Shown: one piece after another, positions 32,731 to 45,366 of the stretch
Numbering within the stretch: the stretch's first letter is position 1
Layout of the letters: each line of letters opens with the position of its first letter
Source: Epinephelus fuscoguttatus
Taxonomy: Eukaryota; Chordata; Actinopteri; Perciformes; Serranidae
Length of the DNA stretch: 64,000 nucleotides
Direction: 5' to 3'
NCBI RefSeq assembly: GCF_011397635.1
Contig: NC_064755.1
Coordinates: 23,263,559 to 23,327,558, forward strand
Translations under genes and position numbers: made by a program
Notes under the pieces: model-generated
Database searches by the model: none
Told to the model about the DNA's origin: nothing
Seen by the model: the letters and a program-made list of their open reading frames with translations, nothing else

Positions 32731-35614
32731 GTATGGTAAGAAGGCTGTGGTCAGTACGTCCAATTTTATACTGACTTATCACATAATAATCAATACAGTA
32801 ATTTAGTATGACAGCAATCACTTCAACAGGAAGCAAATTAATTATAGAGTAAAACCCACTTGTCCACTGTAGTTAATTGTCGATGTGCTGCAATACATTA
32901 TATCACCACAAGAGGGATGTAGAAGCCAAATGAAGTTATTTATAATCTGAGTGTGGGGTTTAAGTAGATGCTGATCTCCCTCTGTGGGGATTTAATTCAT
33001 TCACATCTCACCAGGATACTACAAAATCTTCTTATCAATGGGATGCAAAGCTCTGACACACACATGGACACTCACTCACCAACTCTGCGGTCAGGGTGAT
33101 CAGTGACTGCAGATTGGATGTCAGTGAAATGTGTCCTGAGCTCCTGTTCAACATGATCTCTGTCTCCTGATTTCACACATGTGTGCCTCTGTCTGGGTGT
33201 GTGTGGTTGTATGCCTATATGTGTGAGCTATTGAGCTTGACAATATTTTTGCACAAGATTCTTCTTCTTATTCCGGAAAGAGGATGACACAGTATGTGAG
33301 CCGTGGCTCTGATCAATAATGCTGATCAGCAGTGGAAACTGCATGAGAATGAGAAGGAGGATGGGGTGGGATTAAGGAGGAATCCTGGAATTTACACTGG
33401 TGGTTACTTCATCCAGTGGGAGACATCTCATCAGCAGATGTCAAGACATCTGTTGGCTTGATCGTTTAAGGCCAGAGGATTGTCACTTTTGATACGGTCT
33501 AAGTTAAGACATGTGCCGGCCGTGAAAGTATTAAACACATTGTGGCAGTCGGATACAAGCTCGATATGAGAGTTCCTTGAAACACTGAACCAACTGTAAC
33601 CATTACTCAACAATTCATGTAAAGGCACCCTTTAACTACCTTGGACCAGCCTCCCAATAAAACTGCAGCAATGTCGCTCGCTGGCCAACAGCACAATACA
33701 TGTTTGAATTGGACACCTCTGGGGGTTGTAAGACTGAGAATGTACACAACTGCACCCTCCCCCAACCTAGCTATAATTGTGCTGCATCAGAATGAGTTGC
33801 AAAACAGTGTTTTTAAGCACACAGTATGTCCGTCACCTTCTGCAGAAACAGGAAAGCAGTTTCGCAACGTTTACTTTAGCAAAGCAAATATCAATCATGT
33901 TTAACACCCAGGGTTGCTTCCTCATTGAACTGTAATCTGGATAGCCGGATGAAAAAATTGATCCAGTGGAGCACAGGCATGATCTGAGTATGTGCACTGA
34001 CCTTTGTAGGGCTCCACCACCTCACAAATTACAGGCAGAAAGCCTTAGCAACTCCTGCCCTCGAGACGCTAATTAATGCCCCCTCTGTTAAAGAGCTCAA
34101 GGGACTGAATGTGAACATACTGGCTCTTAATGACAGGCATATTGTGCAGAGACCAAATAGTATGTCCAGAAAGAGATATGAGTAGGAGTGCGTGAGCATG
34201 ACTAACAGACGGTGACTTTGGGGTTAGTATGTGCCAGTCCAGTTTCCACAGTGTGCTATTCCTCTGACTTAATCATTAGAGTCTTTGTTAAGATATCTAG
34301 CGCAGCAACAGATGTAGCTTTGATCTCCTGGCCCCTGAGGCTTTATCTTAGTGTGTGCATGTCTGTGCGTGTGTGTGTGTGTGTGTGTGTTCATATCAGT
34401 GTGTGACAATACCGTTGTTGCATTTATCTCTGACCTCTCCCTCAAAGCCGGACATGTTTATGGGACACTTCCAACACCCAGAGCCAAACTACAGTCATAT
34501 CTGAGCATTCACAGTACACACAAACACAAAGAGAGAATGATTATATGGTTCATAAAAGAATGTTCATCTATAAACAATTGTTCGTCAGCATAGTTCTTTT
34601 TCACACGTACACACACGTGCAGAGCCACACACAGACGTAAAAGATTACTGTTATTATGCAAATAGGGTGGGTGGTTTGAACAGAACGAGCACAGAACATG
34701 AACATTCCCGGATAGAACAATCACTGTCTATCCCAACACGGGCTTCAAACCGGATCTGACTGTAATTTCATGTTATGTTGCATGCAGACATTTGGCAGCA
34801 GATACAAAGAGTGATAAGCCCTGAACTCCACTCCTTCTATTGTTAGTGTCCTTGGCCATCTATGGCAACAATAAGGCACCATTTGCCTGATGAAATACCT
34901 GTTCATTTTTCTTTTCCTTTTTTCTTTTTCTTTTTCCCTTTTCCTCTCTGTAAAGAGAGTGAACACTGAACAGTGACCCTGTTATCAATGAGAGAAAATT
35001 TTGATTACATGCATGCAGAGGTGTTGTACTGGGGGGATAAGTGGGACTGATAACCCAGGGCCCAATGGGAAGGAGGCCCTCAAAATATCTGGAATTAAAG
35101 TTTTGTTTTGTTTGCAAGTTTTTATTTCTGAACAATTTGTGAGATGACTAAATTAAAATTGGCTGAATAAACTGGATAAAAACTGAACTTTGAAAATAAA
35201 AATGGTGGAAGCTCTCAGAGGCCCCTCTTAGCCCTTAAAGGCGCAAAATGGTTTGCTCCACCCCTGCCCTAGGGTTACTCTCTAATAGCAGCTAGAGCCA
35301 AGAGAGTGACTGCTTATGCTGCTGGAGCACCGACTTGCACTGTCATGTCTTTCCCCAAGAAAGGGAAATCAGGTTTCCATAAAGGAAAAGACAGAAAGAG
35401 AAGGGAAATAAAATAAATCAGAAGGTGCATGAGAGTGACATGGATCAAGAGAGGAAGGGCAGAGGCCCCACAGAGACTTCTTATGCACAGAGCCTAGAAT
35501 TTGGTTCTACACCCCTGCATGAATGTATCATTTTCTTTAGGTTGGCAATCCAAATCCAGCATCAGAATGGCGGACCCCGCCACTACCAATAAAAACTACT
35601 ACATAGAGATAACT

Positions 35615-35658
<44 letters not shown>

Positions 35659-38600
35659 TAAACATACATGTGATACATATGTGTGATCATACATGTGATC
35701 AAAGTATGTCAAAGTTGCAAAATATTAATAAAAAAAAGTCACACATAGCCATATGAAGCACAAACAGTTGCATCAAGACATGTATGCAAAAAAAAAAACA
35801 TTCAGTATAGTGAGCTACAGAATTATGACCAACCTGATTCCTGAATGTAGATGATTTTCATTAAATAGTTAAAGTGGCTATAATCAACAAATTTACAACA
35901 ACCATGTATCAAATGACAATATGAAAACAAGGGGGTTCATTTGTGGCGATTAAGTGGCAATCTCTGGGGCTGAAAAAGTGCCTAACACTGCAGTTCCTCT
36001 AATGACCACTTGAGGCTGGCTCTAAGGCTGAGTCAATTCCTCCAAACCCCATGTGTAAAGAGCCCAACTTTACAGCAAAAATGAACATGTTTACAGCCTG
36101 ATACATAGCTAATTTTCCCATTCATGACAACCGTACAGGGTGAATTTTTGTCTAACTCCCCCTTTTAAAAAATTAAAATACTTTCTGTTGACATTAGGCA
36201 TTGCCATGATGTGTGACATCACGTCTGAGGAATGTTGTTTAAAATGAGTCATTGTGCTGAGATCCTTGGCCTTATCTGTTTATTACCCATAATTACACCG
36301 TGCATATTTCAGCCTTCTACAGGCATGTGCTTATTGATGTGTGACTGGTCATGCTCATTAGATTGATGTGTTTGTTATTCAGTGATGGCCTTACTGTGAC
36401 TGACAGTATCCCTTTGTGTTCCCTTCCCTCCCACATCCCCGTCAGGAATCAGAATTCCAGGAAACTGTGTCTGACAGGTCGGATGGTAGGGAGACAGAGG
36501 ATGGAGGGTTATCAGGTACGGAAAACAACACAAGTTTCCTTCTCTTTTCTCTCTCTGCTCCCCTCTCCACCTCCTGTTCTTGCACGCTGGAGTTGTTGGG
36601 CACAGATTTGATCATGGAAAAAAGTTCTGGCTGGAGCTGTCCTCCGCTGATGGAAAAAACAACTTCGATTTTTATGTGGAGAGGAACATATTTGTGAAAA
36701 GAATTAGTCTGCGTGTGAGGAAATGATCGGGTTCACACAGTTGTGCCCCCAGTGTGTCAACGTGTCTTTGTAAAAGAATTTTTGTTCCATTGCTTGTCCA
36801 TTCATGAGTGATCGGGGAGACTTCTCTTTGTCTGTCCGTAATAAACAGAGATCCAGAGGAAAGGACAGACATTCTGTGTGTATGACTTTGTGTGTACGTG
36901 TGCAGTGTGTGTTTGCAGTGTGTGTTCGCTCACCTTGCCAGGATGTCTGGGAGGAGCTGAGTGCTGGCGGTTACCGTGGCAATGAGTCTTGGGGCAAAGC
37001 ACAGGGAGGGGTTCAGGGCTACAAATGGGTAAAGCGATGGAGTTGAGTGGATGATTAATAATGTGATTGAGTGTGTACATTGTGTGTCTGCTACATGCTT
37101 GGCTCAAGTGTGGATTTGAGTGTGGTAGTGTGCGTCAGTGGACCTACAAAGCCCTGGCATGCACAGGCCAAGGCTGCCCCATCTGCAGTCAATCTCTCTG
37201 TCTTTTGTTATTTAACCCCATCTGATAACATTGCAAAGAACGGATTTTGGGGATTGGGGGTTGGGAGATGAAAACATCTCACAAAATAACTCAGTCCAGT
37301 GCAAAAAAACTACAGACTCAAAATGACAATGTGAGTGAATCTCATGCAGCAAAAGTATTATTTTTAAAGTTTTACTAATATATATATATATATTTATATA
37401 CAATGAACAAAAATTTAAAAGCAACACTTTTGTTTTTGCTCCTATTTTCCACAGGTTTAAGTTAAAGACGTAAGATTTTTTTCTGCACTATCAGACACTG
37501 GTCGCAAATCTGTTTAAAGCCATGTTAGTGAGCACTTCACCTTTTCCAAAATAATCCAACCACCTGACAGGTGTGTCGTACCAAGATGCTGATTAAACAG
37601 CATGATTACTACACATTTGTGCTTAGGGATGGTCACAATAAATAAATCTATTGAGTGCATTAAAAAAAGTCTCAGATCCTAAAGTTAAACCTGTGGAAAA
37701 AAGGGGAGCAAAAACAAAATTCAAATAAACACAAGAAGTTTGTGCTTTAGAAAAGGATCAGCACTCAGTGAATAACCTCCTAAGCCCTATGATAAGCTAT
37801 TATGGCAAGGCTTAACTATACAGACCAGTGAGCAGTGATAACTAACATGTCTTTGGGGTCATCGAGTGGGAATCTCCTTTCACCAGTGTTTCGTCTAGTT
37901 GGTCCCACGACACCTCCAGGAGGCTAGACAGTGGTCTCTGGCGTCCCAGAGACACTCCCCTAATGTCAGGTCTCACTGCTCCCCACACCAACCCAATAAC
38001 CTCCTTTACCTTACTTACACATGGCTTTCTCAGCCCAGACAGCACTGCCACCTTCAACCAAACCCAGCTGCATTTAAATTTTTGTTTGGTGTACCGTAAA
38101 ACTTCAAACACATGCCCAGTCCCTGTTATCAGTCCAGTGTAGCTACACATTTTGACAAATAAAGGCCTGTCTCAATTGAACACTGGTCTGGTTGCCATGC
38201 AGTTCATTTTTATAGAAGTTCTTGGATGCATGAAACAACTTATTGACAACCCACTTGAGCAAATGTTGGTTAGCTGCTTTGATCGCGCATATAAATATAA
38301 CAATGAGCACCGAAGAAGACCGTAATTCATTCAGATTTACCGACACGGTAAACAAGAGACTTCTGAAGCTGTCACAAAGTCCAAATATGTGTCCGTGCCT
38401 CGATTAGCTGCTAAGTTGTTCATATTCTTTCAGTCCGTAAGGGTCCACTGATCAAAAGAATCAAAGGTGTTTTTCAAATAAATGAATCCAAGTGAGTATT
38501 GTTTCAGCGGGATAAAGTGGTATTGTGTTTGCCAGAGAAAGAGTGTTGAAACTCTCTTTCTCTGCTGTCTGTCGGAGTTATATCAAATGAATGATTCATA

Positions 38601-39208
38601 TTTAATGTTATTTGAAGCCTATTTTTTATGCAAGTAATATTCATACTGGTTTAAATAAACAATTTGATTGTATTTTCCATCTTTGCTGAGCAACAGTTTG
38701 TGTGAAAGGAATTAAAGGCGTGTTCCAAATAGAGGCCTGTTGAAATCAGTAATTAAAGCAAATAATGGCCTAGGCTATTAACTGAAGTTTTACGATACAT
38801 ATAGACTATATACCCAATTCTTTTTATGAGGTAGGCCTGTATATCCCATGTATTTAAGGTTATGAAAGGTGGCCCCTTTCTCCTGTATGTAGGGTGGAAC
38901 AACAGGCAAAATAATGCTTTACTAACCCAGAACAGTGTTTTAGGTGCTTTTAAAGGATTAACATCTTTAACTGTGCCTCTGTGCCACAAGCACACACTAA
39001 AAACAAGAGAACATCTGCTACATGAGATTTTCTGAGAGTTGTTCTATCCGCACAAAGAGCACAGTAAGCCTGACAACCGGGGTCTCTTTACTCCAGCGAG
39101 AGATATTTAAACAATACAAGCGCACTTTTGTCCCCCCCTGCACCGAGGATAAAATGGGAGATTATGATGCACCGGGGGGTAATGTAAGTACAGAACCTCC
39201 TCTGTCTG

Positions 39209-39245
<37 letters not shown>

Positions 39246-42200
39246 GACACACGCACACACGCACGCAATTGTCACACTGACCTTGATTTCCTGCGGTCGT
39301 AGTGTGTGTGCGTGTTGTTGGAAGGGCCTTCCTGCTCTCTGTGTTGGAGATCCTGCTTATTCAGCTTATTCACACAAACAGACAGACAGACTGACAGACA
39401 GGTGGACGGACGGACAGACAGGGGGATACATAGTTGTCCTGTGTCTCCTCACCTCACCCACTTTCTTTCACTCATGCGTGTCTTTGTTTCTGCATAGTTT
39501 ATGATTAACTTGTATGAATGGCATACAAAGCCACACGTAGCCTGTTAGTTAATGGCAGAGCTGTGAGGGAGTACTTGAGCTTGTTTGTACTGCATGTGTG
39601 CACATACAAGAATAAAAAGCTTTTGTGCCTGTATTTAGAAACTGTGCAATGAATTCCTTACTTGTGTATCCATGAGAAAAATAAGTGTTCCTAATAGTCT
39701 GACCATATGTGTGTGGTGTATCAATTCTTAACTGTCCAGCAGAGATATATTTCCCAGACACATATAACCGTGTCTGTGGTCTGAGTGATAAAATAGACAT
39801 GCTAAGTACTGGGCACTTTTGTCCAACTCTTGTGGATATTTCCCCCTCACTGTACTGTAACACAGCCATCTGCTCTCATTCCTGTTGGCAGTCATTAGGC
39901 TAAGTAGAATGGCTCTGTACAGTAAAGCTCAATAAATCTGGGTGGCTTGACCAGTAATAACAGTCTCTGCGACAACATCCGAGGACTGCAGTTATGATCT
40001 TTTTGCATGTGCTCAGATGCATATCATTCAAACACAGACAAGCATGACATGCAAACACGGCCACACGCAGGCATGCAAATGCCAGAAATGGCACGCAGTC
40101 TGTCACTTTGTGATCTGCTACGCTCGGGCGAATAGTTTTTCATTTGAATAGAGGGAATTTGTTGTCAGATTTGCGTTACATGGCTGGTAGAAATGTGTGG
40201 TAACAGACAGACAAAGGGGAGCGAAGTCGTGATGAATAATAACTGCAAATAAAACAAGTGACAAAAACCTGGCTAATGCCTTCTTTGATTAAGTAAACAA
40301 CAATGGCCCGCACAGAGGCAGCCCTTGAGCGGTGTTAATGTTTAATGAAAATGAGATTTATTTGTCACAGAAATTATTGCTGTCATGTCAGCCTCTGCTG
40401 TATATTTATATCAAGGGAAATGGGTTTGTATTAAAAAAGAGACATCAACGCAGAGAAGAAAACAATGAATGACTCAGAATATCAATAACAGAGAGAATAA
40501 AAAAGCGTGACAGTGCATCGGCTGATAAAAAGAGAGACAGAGAGTGCGGGTAATTAAGCTATGGGAACAAGAGATTATTTCACAAGTGTGCTGAGAGGCT
40601 GACGCAGCACTGACCTCACAAACCTCATCCAGCCTGGCATCATGGTCCATGTGTTGTGTGTGTCTGTGCATCTGTGCAGAAAAGGACACTGTGGTGTGAG
40701 TCATCCAGCAGTGATTGAATTAGCTGAACTTTGGCTGAACACTTACAGAGGAAAAAAAGGGGACAGGCAGGAAAAGCAGAATGCATTACATTACCTCAAG
40801 AACTGGTGAACACATCTCAGAGACAGACAGGCTGACAGCGGGAGTGTCACTAAGATCTTATTAAAAAATCAGCCAGCATTATTAAAGCTACACAAACAGC
40901 CTGCACACGCCCTCTTTGTAATGTGCACTTACAGTCGCGTACAGTGACCTAATTGGCCATTTCTTCCAAAACACATGTCATAGATGTGGAATATTACTTC
41001 AGCACAGAGTTTTATCTTGTGGTTTCTCCACCAGTGCACTGAGGTTATATTCCCTGACTGCTGCTGGGTCAGACATGAGGGAGAGAACAGAGTGGAAAGA
41101 ATGCATTAAGTCTGTTCGGGACGAGTCAGGAAGAGAGGAAAATGGTGGCTTGGTGTTAGAAAACAAAAAAGAAGGACTGGTTATTTCAACAAGTATCTCA
41201 CATTTAACCGAAGGGCTCTTGAACATACACTGCTTCAGCATATGGTGGGTGTCCTGCCAGCGTAAACCCCCAGTCATTCAGAAGTAGGTCACACACGAGG
41301 GTGGCGTTTATGTACACTACAATTACATGCAATTATTTACCATCTTCTCTTTTCCTGTGCTGGTGTGATGCTAAGTGTGGCTTTACATTCTTCACAACAG
41401 CAATGGATAAATGACTGCTTTCCTGTGCATTTTCAAATCTGATTACGTATAATTTTGTGTCAGTTTACTTCCTCATTCAGCAACAAACATGCACAGAAAT
41501 TGCGCCACTAAGCTCTTCAGTTCCTTTGATGAGTATACATCCTCATCTCATACATACTGTTACAAAAAATGTCTCAAACCTTTGACAAAAGAGATTCACT
41601 ATCAGTTTTAAGGCCTGCCCACGCTTACAGGAAGGCCCCACTGTCACCATGGTTTTCAGATAACTGCTGTATCCTGTTTAAAGTGGAGGCCCTTCGAGAC
41701 CTGACAAAGAAAAAACAAGGGGCCTCTCATGCAAACCTACACACACACACACATGCACACACAAGAACTGTGGGAAACCCTGGGATGATAAGAGAAACAT
41801 CTGTCCCAGAAATTAGACAGTGTGAGATAGAGGTGGGGGCAGTGAAGCTGTCCACATCCAGGCAGTGACCCTGAGCGAGGAAACCCCCCCCCCCCCATTT
41901 ACTCTTCACACCAGAAGAGGCAACAGCAAAACCTCCAGGGTCCCAATCTGTCCACTTCACCCAATCAGCCTTTATTTATGGTCATAGGATTTATTCAGGA
42001 CTATGGACTGTGTCCAGGTCAGTCAAGGGACATACTGACGTTTTGAGCCTCCATCACATTGTGTACATGCATAACAAACATGGTATTCAGGATAAAGAAC
42101 ACAGTGGTTGTCAGTGGAATTTTGTGTCTCTTCTGGAGCAGTAAAAAGGGTTTTTTTAAACCACTATTTGGGCGTTGCCCTGCAGTGTAACCGTCCTGCT

Positions 42201-45200
42201 GAATCTCTTCATCTCAGTTGTGGTTTATAGGAAGAAGAAGTATGAAACTTCAGCGGAAACCACTGACAGATGCAATATCTCCACTCACCACTGGAGAAGT
42301 TTCTTTACCTCAACAGGCACGTTGCCATAGCAATGAGGAAGTACTTTCTTCCTATAGTGGTATAGAGGTTTTAAATAGTACGTAACAGTTTAAATAGCAG
42401 TGAAAGCTTTTTTTATTTCAGTTGGACAGACAGTCTAAAAAATGCCTATCATAAATAGATGGTGCCTGTCATATTATTTCGGGTTAAGGTTAAGTTTTAA
42501 GTTTAGAGAATAGTTCCATCCATCCATTTTCACCTGCTTGTCCAGGGCAGCAGGCCAAGCAAAACACACCAGGCGTCCCTCTCCCCAGCAACACTTTCCA
42601 GCTCCTCCTGGGGGACCCCAAGGTGTTCCCAGGCCAGAGAGATATGTATTCCCTCCAGTGTTCTGGGTCTGCCCCTGGACCTCCTACTGGTTGGACATGC
42701 ACCTCCACAACACCTCCAATGGGAAGCACCCAGGAGGCATCCTGATCAGATGCCCGAACCACTTCAGCTCACCCCTTTTGACGTGAAAGAGCAGCAGCTC
42801 TACTCCGAGCTCCCTCCAGATGTCCGAGCTCCTTACCCTATCTTTAAGGCTGAGCCCAGCCACCCCACAGAGGAAACTCATTTTGGCTGCTTGTATCCGC
42901 AATCTCATTCGTACAGTCACTAACCAGAGCTCATGGCCATAGGTGAGGGTTGGGACGTATATGGTTAAAAGTATGATTAAAAAATAGGACACGCACATCC
43001 CCGAAGCCCACTGGGTTGGGTGTGCTGGATCACAAAGTATCAAAAGCGTGAAAAAAGAAAAAAGCGATCACCGAGCATCACAGAGCAACATGCTAAGAGC
43101 ATCATGTTTCGAAACATCACGCAAAATAAAAAATTGCATACGGGAGCTCTTTTGGTGTGCGGATCGCTTTTTTCTTTTTTCACGCTTGGGACGTATATGG
43201 ACCAGTAAAGGATAAGTATAACAATTCGCCTTTTTACAGAGAGTTATATGCAATCAAGAGTAACTCCCTGAATTCTCAGGTCCCAGCCAAGAAATCACGT
43301 TTGATCAGCAGGTAAACAGTCTTTGTGGAAAGGCGGAACGCGTTGCCCGATATGCAGTCTCAGAACAGATCGGCTATTGTCCCCTGATGAGTTAGATTTG
43401 TATTAGCTTTGTTTTAAATTTATCTGCATTCATATGCAAATATCTGTTTATAGAGACTAGCCAAAATGACGAGTGCGCAGAAGAGGATGTCTTGGCCAGG
43501 ATATCTGCTGGCTACACCAGATCAGCCCAAAATATTGCTTTATCATTGTCAGCCGATAGCCAATGGGTTCCAAGGATGAAGAGAGCCAGGCTAGGCATTT
43601 CCCTGTGTCAGTCTTTATGCTAAGCTAACCAGTTGCTGATGCTAGCTACATTTTTAGCATTCAAACCTGTGAGTAGTATATATTCTTTTCGTCTTTCAGC
43701 AAGAAAACAAAAAGGAATATTTCCCAAAATGTCTAACTATTCCTTTAATCAATACAAATACGTGTGAAATGGCATGTTGATGATGGCCCGTACAGCTAGT
43801 GATAGTTGTTGCTCTTTTGTGCTCTCACACAGCTTTTTCTCTCCTACACTTAACCATATGCACACACACTCACACACGCTACATACACATCTGTTTCCTG
43901 CATGGTGGGAGCTCTGTGTTTGGTGGTCTCCGGAGGGAGTGTCCTCTCCGTCAGAGGCGACCCTCTCATGACTCATCCTATTGTTCAGCTCAACACCCTT
44001 AGTCACCCCTCTCTTAAATTATGAGAAGGTCCTTAGGAATGTTTTACTTCTCTGACGCCCCCTCCTCCCTCGTGTTTAGATTTCAAACCCAACCCTTGGG
44101 TCATTTTCTGTTCTTTTTGTCATTTCCAGTAACTCTGCTCCGGTGAGTGTACAGCAATTTAGATCTTTACACAACAGAGAGTGAACCCAGTGAAAAATAG
44201 TCAACAAGGATGTACGCCCCCTGAAATAAGCAGGACAGCACCAACAACATGAAACTAGGGGTTTCAGTGAGCGGATTTAACAGAAGGGTGGTGGATAAGC
44301 AGATCCACTGGCCCTTCATCAGTAAGCAGATTACTCTTCATCACAAAGAATGCTTGGGATAGTCTGTGACAACAACAGACAGCAGACTGATCTGCTGTAA
44401 TCAAAGTGAGGAATGATCAAATGATCCCCCTGGGGGGTGCTGCAAACTTCAGCACCTTTAAGTTCTTAAAGGGGAATTACACCAATTTTATTATTATTAT
44501 TATTAAATCCAAACACTAGAGTGCTAAAACTTGAATTTGTGAAGTCATAGTATCAAGTCCAGAGCTGCTCCATAGACAATGAATGGGGAAAGACAATTTT
44601 CTGTGTCAGAACTGAGAACGTTACGACAGAATAAAGTTCATTTGGATTCAAATAAAGAAAACAAACACTGTGGGTCCACAAAATCAGGTTCCTGATCATT
44701 TCCTGCCTTGAGAGAGAGTTGCTCGTGTTTACAAATGTTGATTGAACTCTCCTGGGCCATGGAAATAAAACAGTGGAATTCTTTATTCAGGTGGTGTTCC
44801 CCTATATAAAATATGATTGCTTGCAGACTTGACTTGCTGTTTGGTGCTGGATGTACAGTGTGTTTATCGTAGCTTGTTGACAACAGCTGCAGTTGGAAAT
44901 GCAGGTCTTGAGAGCACTGAGAGTGAACCTACAACCTGTTGGCCACAAAACCAAGAGCTGAAAGGTGCTAAAACGCTCTGTAGAGCAGCTGGGTGAAAGC
45001 TATCTGTGGGTTTGCCACTAAGAGAGAGCTCATTCACATTACACTTACTATACATTCGCATATTTACATTATTATTTAAGTCCAAGTAAAGAAAAAATAA
45101 ATATGTGAATATATGAGTTTGTCATACCACAAAATATCTGTCCACCCAGCCAAATTTGAATGATTTAAAAATTCGGCAAGTATATAAAATTAGGTTTCAT

Positions 45201-45321
45201 AATCGTGAAACAAAAAGCAGTATTCTCTGCTCTGAGATGCTAGAGAAATGTCTACTAAAGGTGTTGAACCGAAGAATGAGCCGCTGCAAAGCAAAAGACT
45301 CTTGTTATCCGCTAACCATGT

Positions 45322-45366
<45 letters not shown>

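Larger units (their letters stand above)
32731..36445 (+). other. fam107b intron (long isoform)
   Basis: Runs from donor GTATGG to acceptor CCCCGTCAG. It holds short GT runs near 34368-34390, a tetranucleotide repeat at 35.6 kb, and no recognisable exon. Confidence 0.6.

Noticed and set aside
35614..35658. Short tandem units resembling a CRISPR-like array
   Set aside because: These are plain tetranucleotide microsatellite units without spacers, in a vertebrate genome.
39022..39504. 160-codon plus-strand open frame
   Set aside because: Most of it is translated TC and GACA simple repeat. Only the short piece before the GTAAGT donor is kept, as a weak exon candidate.
43044..43187. microRNA precursor
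   Set aside because: The 26-bp stem is perfect but A/T-homopolymeric with a 92-nt loop, and it lies within an insertion flanked by direct repeats; a mobile-element explanation is simpler.
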